DNA of 64,000 nt from Artocarpus heterophyllus (Eukaryota > Streptophyta > Magnoliopsida > Rosales > Moraceae): positions 36,043,521-36,107,520 of the forward strand of contig CM046333.1 in NCBI GenBank assembly GCA_025403435.1. The letters are read 5' to 3'. Position 1 is the first letter of the stretch. Every line of letters begins with the position of its first letter. The position numbers were made by a program, and so were the translations under genes. Positions 60,078-64,000 of this stretch are shown piece by piece. Below the pieces are notes generated by a model, which did no database searches, was not told where the DNA came from, and saw only the letters and a list, made by a program, of their open reading frames with translations.

Positions 60078-62285
60078 TGTCATGCCCCGGAGTACGGGAG
60101 GCGACGTGACGGATTATTTAAATTAATAAAAAGAAAAATTTAATTAAAATCAAGAATTTTAGGGGTTAAATTAAATAATAAAAATGTGAAAGTTTCGAAA
60201 ACAACATTTTATAAAAGAATTCATAAACATTAAGCAGGTGAAATCATTAAGAGAATAATAAAATGATAAAGAACCGTAAGTATGGGTCCCACTGACCCAC
60301 AACTTGTGCACACACATAGTGCTGACAATATGATAATACAACCACAGTCCGAGTACAAATAGAGCTAAAACATTACATGCATTGATTAAATTATACAAAT
60401 AATCTACTAGTCCTCCTATTGCTCTTGAGTTCGGTCCGTTGAATCCTCTCTGAATCTAAATGGGAATCCACCTAGAGGGGGAGATTTAAGAAAAACAAAG
60501 AAAATATGAGCGAAAGGTTTAGTAGTACCATATTTTAATAAATCATTTAATTTAAAGAAAAGTCTCACTATTCAGGAAATTATTTAAAAGAAACCTTGAA
60601 TAAATAAATTTAATAAAACCGTTCTTACCCAAAACAGTTTATTCGGTCGGCCAAAAATACATTATTTTCCTTTTCTAGGCAAACCACATGAATATCACCA
60701 CCGTAGTGGCCCAGCTAGGTTTTGGGACCTGCCCCCAAGGTCGATCGCTACATGACCCGATCTCTGATATGGCATCATGCCCTTATATTCATTTCTAACA
60801 TAATTCAAAACCCATTTACCAGATATTTTCATTATCATTCATTATGAAGTTCATTATGAAATTCATCTCAGTTCATGGTTTATAAAAATAAAACCGATAA
60901 ATTCCATTTTCAATCAGCTGTTGAAAACATTTTTATAGAAACCTTTTTCAAAGCCAAATCATTTTGAAACTGGGTTACCAAAGATAGGGTAGAAGTCTTA
61001 CCTCGATACTCGTGTCGGTGTCCCACACCGTAATCCCGATCCGCTATACGTTAGCTCTGCGAAACCACGAACGATCCTAGATACACACTAAGTCGATCAA
61101 TATCTAGTTTGAGACATTCTATGTTACTAAACCATTTCATGATGTCCTAGTGTGCCATTTGTATCTTTAAAATCATTTTACAAGGTTGAAATTTCAATCG
61201 GGGTTCAAAACAGTAAAAACAGGTGAAAAATCACAAAATTTTCCATGCTCTGCCGGCCTGCCGGATGCCTTGCTTCGGCCGGCCGAACTGCACAGTTTGG
61301 CCTGCTAGAAACCAAGTCCGGTCGGCCGGACATTTTCCAGGTTCGGCCTGTCGAACGGATAAGTCCGGCCTGCCGATCCTTTGAATCTGGCCTGCCAAAC
61401 ATGTAGTTCAGCCTGCCGAACTGGAGAAACCCAGAAATCTCAACCACGGGTTTTGGTTCTCCCAAAACCCAAATCTTGATTTTAACCTGTTTTTCTCAAA
61501 TTCCAAACATAGAAAACAATCATAGATGATAGAAAAACACAACAGAACACTTTTGAACTCATTTAAACAAGATTTAAACACAAAAATCCCAAAAATCCAA
61601 AAATTGGAGAAAATGAAGAAAAATGAAAAACCTTGAATCTAATTTGTTTTTCTTTAAACCAAGCTTAGATTCTAGGTGTTCTAAGTTCCTTTAACTCAAA
61701 TCAAGGGTTTTCTAAGCTCAAACAAGCTTAGATTTCAAAAATACACGAAAATTAAAAATTTAGAAAAAGTTTAGAAATTTCAAAACTAACCTCTAATCAA
61801 AGCTTCAATCCACGTTCTTGGTTACCAAATCATGTTTCCGAGCTTCCTTCTTGCTAACCCGAGGCTTGGATTTGAATTTTTATTCAAAAATTTGAGAGAG
61901 AAATGAGAGAGAATGAGAGAAACCTAGAGCGGGAATGAGAGAGAGAGCCTCACACGGGCGAGAAGAGGACAGAGAGAGTGAGAGCTGAGAGTGAAGAGAA
62001 AGAATAAATAGAGAGAAATGGTGGGCGATTTTACTGTGCGAAAATCAAGTGCCACCCACGGTTTTGTAAAACGAAATATTTTTAACATTTTACAAACGGT
62101 TGTGTTTTGAAACTCAAAACAACATTTTAAAATAATAAGAAATCGTTAGAATTTATTAAATTAATAAAACAACCTAAAATTTAAAATTTAATCAAATGAT
62201 CAAATTAACGGTGAAACATTAATTATGACATACTAATTCATCATTTTGCATTACAATAACATTAAATAAATTTCAGGGCATTACA
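60078..62285 (-). repeat. Solo LTR 2, about 2.2 kb
   Basis: A single LTR-like unit: TGTCATGCCCC at the left, GGGCATTACA at the right (TGTAATGCCC on minus), bounded by AATTG on both sides. Minus orientation is suggested by a TATTTATT box near 62003-62010 followed leftward by a CT-rich tract (about 61900-61985). No protein domain. It holds an eight-copy palindromic motif array at 61251-61420. The ends resemble solo LTR 1, but the bodies are not obviously the same family. Confidence 0.83.
61251..61420 (+). repeat. Palindromic motif array in solo LTR 2 (8 copies, about 22-bp period)
   Basis: Variants of TTCGGCCTGCCGAA start at about 61251, 61274, 61296, 61317, 61342, 61363, 61386 and 61407. Spacing is 21-25 bp, mean close to 22. 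The spacers are unrelated, so this is not a simple tandem repeat: the motif is conserved and the DNA between is not. Confidence 0.8.
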
Positions 62286-62290
62286 AATTG
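62286..62290. repeat. Target site duplication, right, solo LTR 2 (AATTG)
   Basis: Exact match to 60073-60077. Confidence 0.87.
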
Positions 62291-62518
62291 CGAGAAAATT
62301 CTTAGGTTTTGCAGTTCACAAAGATGGCATTAGCATAGACAACGACAAGACTAAAGCTATTCTAAGTATGGAAAGCTCACACATGACCAAAGAATTAAAA
62401 ATTTTTATAGTAAAGTGTCATATCTAAGGCGTTTCATTCTCGCATTAGCATAACTGGCAAGACCGTTGTAGTCATTATTACGAAAAAAAGGTCCATTTAG
62501 TTGGGAAACAAAACAACA
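62291..62518 (+). pseudogene. Decayed Ty3/gypsy reverse transcriptase end (host element, part 3)
   Basis: Encodes RKFLGFAVHKDGIS and the following KAILSMESSHMTKELK pattern, the standard sequence downstream of YVDD in Ty3/gypsy RT. It continues part 2 across the solo LTR. Stops are present (TAA near 62427). The coding trace ends where the minus-strand Copia LTR begins. Confidence 0.78.
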
Positions 62519-62920
62519 TGTGGGTTGTATCTGACATTTATAACAACCAAAATTCAAAGAAAACAAAAGCATATTGGACCGAATGTTACCTCCGGCCATT
62601 GTTTTTCTTGCTCTGTAATTTTGCACCAATTTTGCAACTGACAATTTTGATTTTTTTAAGCACTGTCAATTCTCCTTAGATAGTGTGGTGTTTTTCTGAA
62701 TTGTGTGCTAAGGAATCAAAACATGGGGCTTCTTAAATCAACCATAGCCATCACATGGTTATTTGACAGTTAAGGGCAGTTTCCTCTGTTTTTTTTTTTG
62801 TCTAAAAAACTGCCCTCTAATAGCAGTTGATGCGGTTATTTTCAAAATTTGAACACACCATATGGGCCACCAATTCGTTAGAACATGGGACGTTGACGTT
62901 ACCCAAGTTCCAACACAACA
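62519..62920 (-). repeat. Probable 3' LTR of a minus-strand Copia element
   Basis: On the minus strand the stretch starts TGTTGTGTTGGAAC after an AAGATTG purine-type tract and ends ACAACCCACA, adjoining CAACA of the host element. Only one LTR is in the window, so the boundaries are provisional. Confidence 0.5.
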
Positions 62921-64000
62921 ATCTTGATTTGAAAAAAATAAAACAGGTGTTATGATCCCTCCCTCACTAGGACTGCCTTTGGTTTTATAATTAATAACTA
63001 CTGAAAAATCTATCGAGTCTTTATAATACAACGCTTAATGCCAGATTGAACATGCATAGCAGTATAAGATGGTTCATTTTGCGAATTAATTGAGAAAATA
63101 CCATCAGACAAGATACCATTCCTAACAAGATCAGATTTATAAAATAAACTGAAACATTTGTCTGAAAAAGTAAAAGAATATCCCAAAGGTATAAGTCTAG
63201 AAACAGAAATTAAATTCCTAGAAAAGTTTGGAACATAAAATGTCTTATCCAATTCTAAAATAAAACCACTACTTAAAACTAAGGTGCATGTTCCGATGGC
63301 TTCTACATGTGAACGCATCTTGTTTCCTAAAGAGATGCTCAGCTCACTTCCCACCGGCTTCCTTAGGTTTTGCATACCCTGAAAGGTATTCGAAACATGA
63401 ATTGTAGATCCAGAATCAATCCACCATGTGTTATAAACAACATCAACCATATTAGATTCATAACAAACCAATAAGACTGGATTACCTTTCTTCTCAAGCC
63501 AACTCTGAAATTTCGCGCTATCCTTCTTCATGTGTCCCTTCTTTTTACAGAAGAAACACTTGGATTCTTTCTTATTGACAGCTTTGGGAGGTATTTTACC
63601 CTTCCCCTTGTCATTGGCTTGATATTAGTCTTGAATCTGATTCTTTCCTCTCATCGTTGTCAATGCAGTTTCACCCATTTCTATTACAAGCCGCCCTTCT
63701 TCTTGAGTACACATAGTCCGCAGTTCATTGATTGATCATTTGTTTTTATGTGTATTGTAAGATATTTTAAAGGGCCCATATTGTTTTGGAAAGGTGTTCA
63801 GAATGTAGTGTACCAAGAAAGACTCAGACAAATCTACCTCAAGGTTCTTAAGTTGAGCAGCTATGTCCATCATCTCTATGATGTGCTCACGCACACCTCT
63901 CACACTGGTAAGCCTTAAGGACGAGAACCCCACAATTAGGGTGCTGGCAAGTGCCTTATCTGAAGTTTCAAACTGTTCATCAATGGCCTTCAATAATACC
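62921..64000 (-). pseudogene. Internally deleted Copia element: Gag and protease (runs off the right edge)
   Basis: Minus-strand segments: Gag (63993-63736, with REHIIEMMDIAAQLK and FPKQYGPFKISYN), a zinc knuckle CFFCKKKGHMKKDS in which the fourth ligand is Ser rather than Cys (about 63530), and protease (63531-63010) with IDSGSTIHVS, then FYVPNFSRNLISV of the pre-integrase region. The protein ends at 63010, just after SGIKR; integrase, RT and RNase H are missing before the LTR. So this copy lost most of Pol. It is a different subfamily from the Copia at 47154. Confidence 0.8.

Overview
The window looks like nuclear DNA of a eudicot flowering plant. It is AT-rich, has many TA microsatellites and MITE-like elements, holds several families of plant LTR retrotransposons, and contains one intron-rich host gene. 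The species cannot be named from the sequence. No rRNA, tRNA, CRISPR array or bacterial-style operon was seen.

Left third (1-22600): two copies of one Tat-lineage Ty3/gypsy element lie in the same orientation (minus strand), separated by about 3.5 kb of ordinary AT-rich DNA. Copy A (1-8504) is cut by the window edge. Copy B (11993-22595) is complete, with two 622-bp LTRs, a 5-bp target duplication (ATATA), a primer binding site and a purine tract. Each carries Gag, aspartic protease, reverse transcriptase, two RNase H domains and integrase on the minus strand. A second gene (aORF) lies on the opposite strand between integrase and the 3' LTR. The aORF has its own TATA box, two small introns and an AATAAA signal, so it reads like a complete plant-type transcription unit inside the transposon. 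Both copies are dead, from different, mostly C-to-T stop codons and small indels.

Middle (22601-46335): gene-poor DNA with MITEs, several large fold-back (hairpin) elements, a 21-bp minisatellite and old segmental repeats. The only convincing host gene is signal peptide peptidase (SPP), minus strand, 37679-42146, 11 coding exons, 339 residues. It keeps the catalytic YD and GxGD motifs, the PAL motif and a C-terminal KKxx ER-retrieval signal. Its upstream region holds a perfect CCAAT-N9-CCACG ER-stress element.

Right third (46336-64000): a nest of retrotransposons. A decayed Ty3/gypsy element (Gag to RT) is split by a Copia element (47154-54147, target duplication CATTT), by two long solo LTRs (55818-58841, GATAC; 60078-62285, AATTG), and by a second, minus-strand Copia fragment that runs off the right edge. 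Removing the first three insertions restores protein-level continuity of the old host element. Both solo LTRs carry arrays of an imperfect palindrome (TTCGGCCTGCCGAA type) spaced at about 22 bp. That array is the least explained signal in the window.
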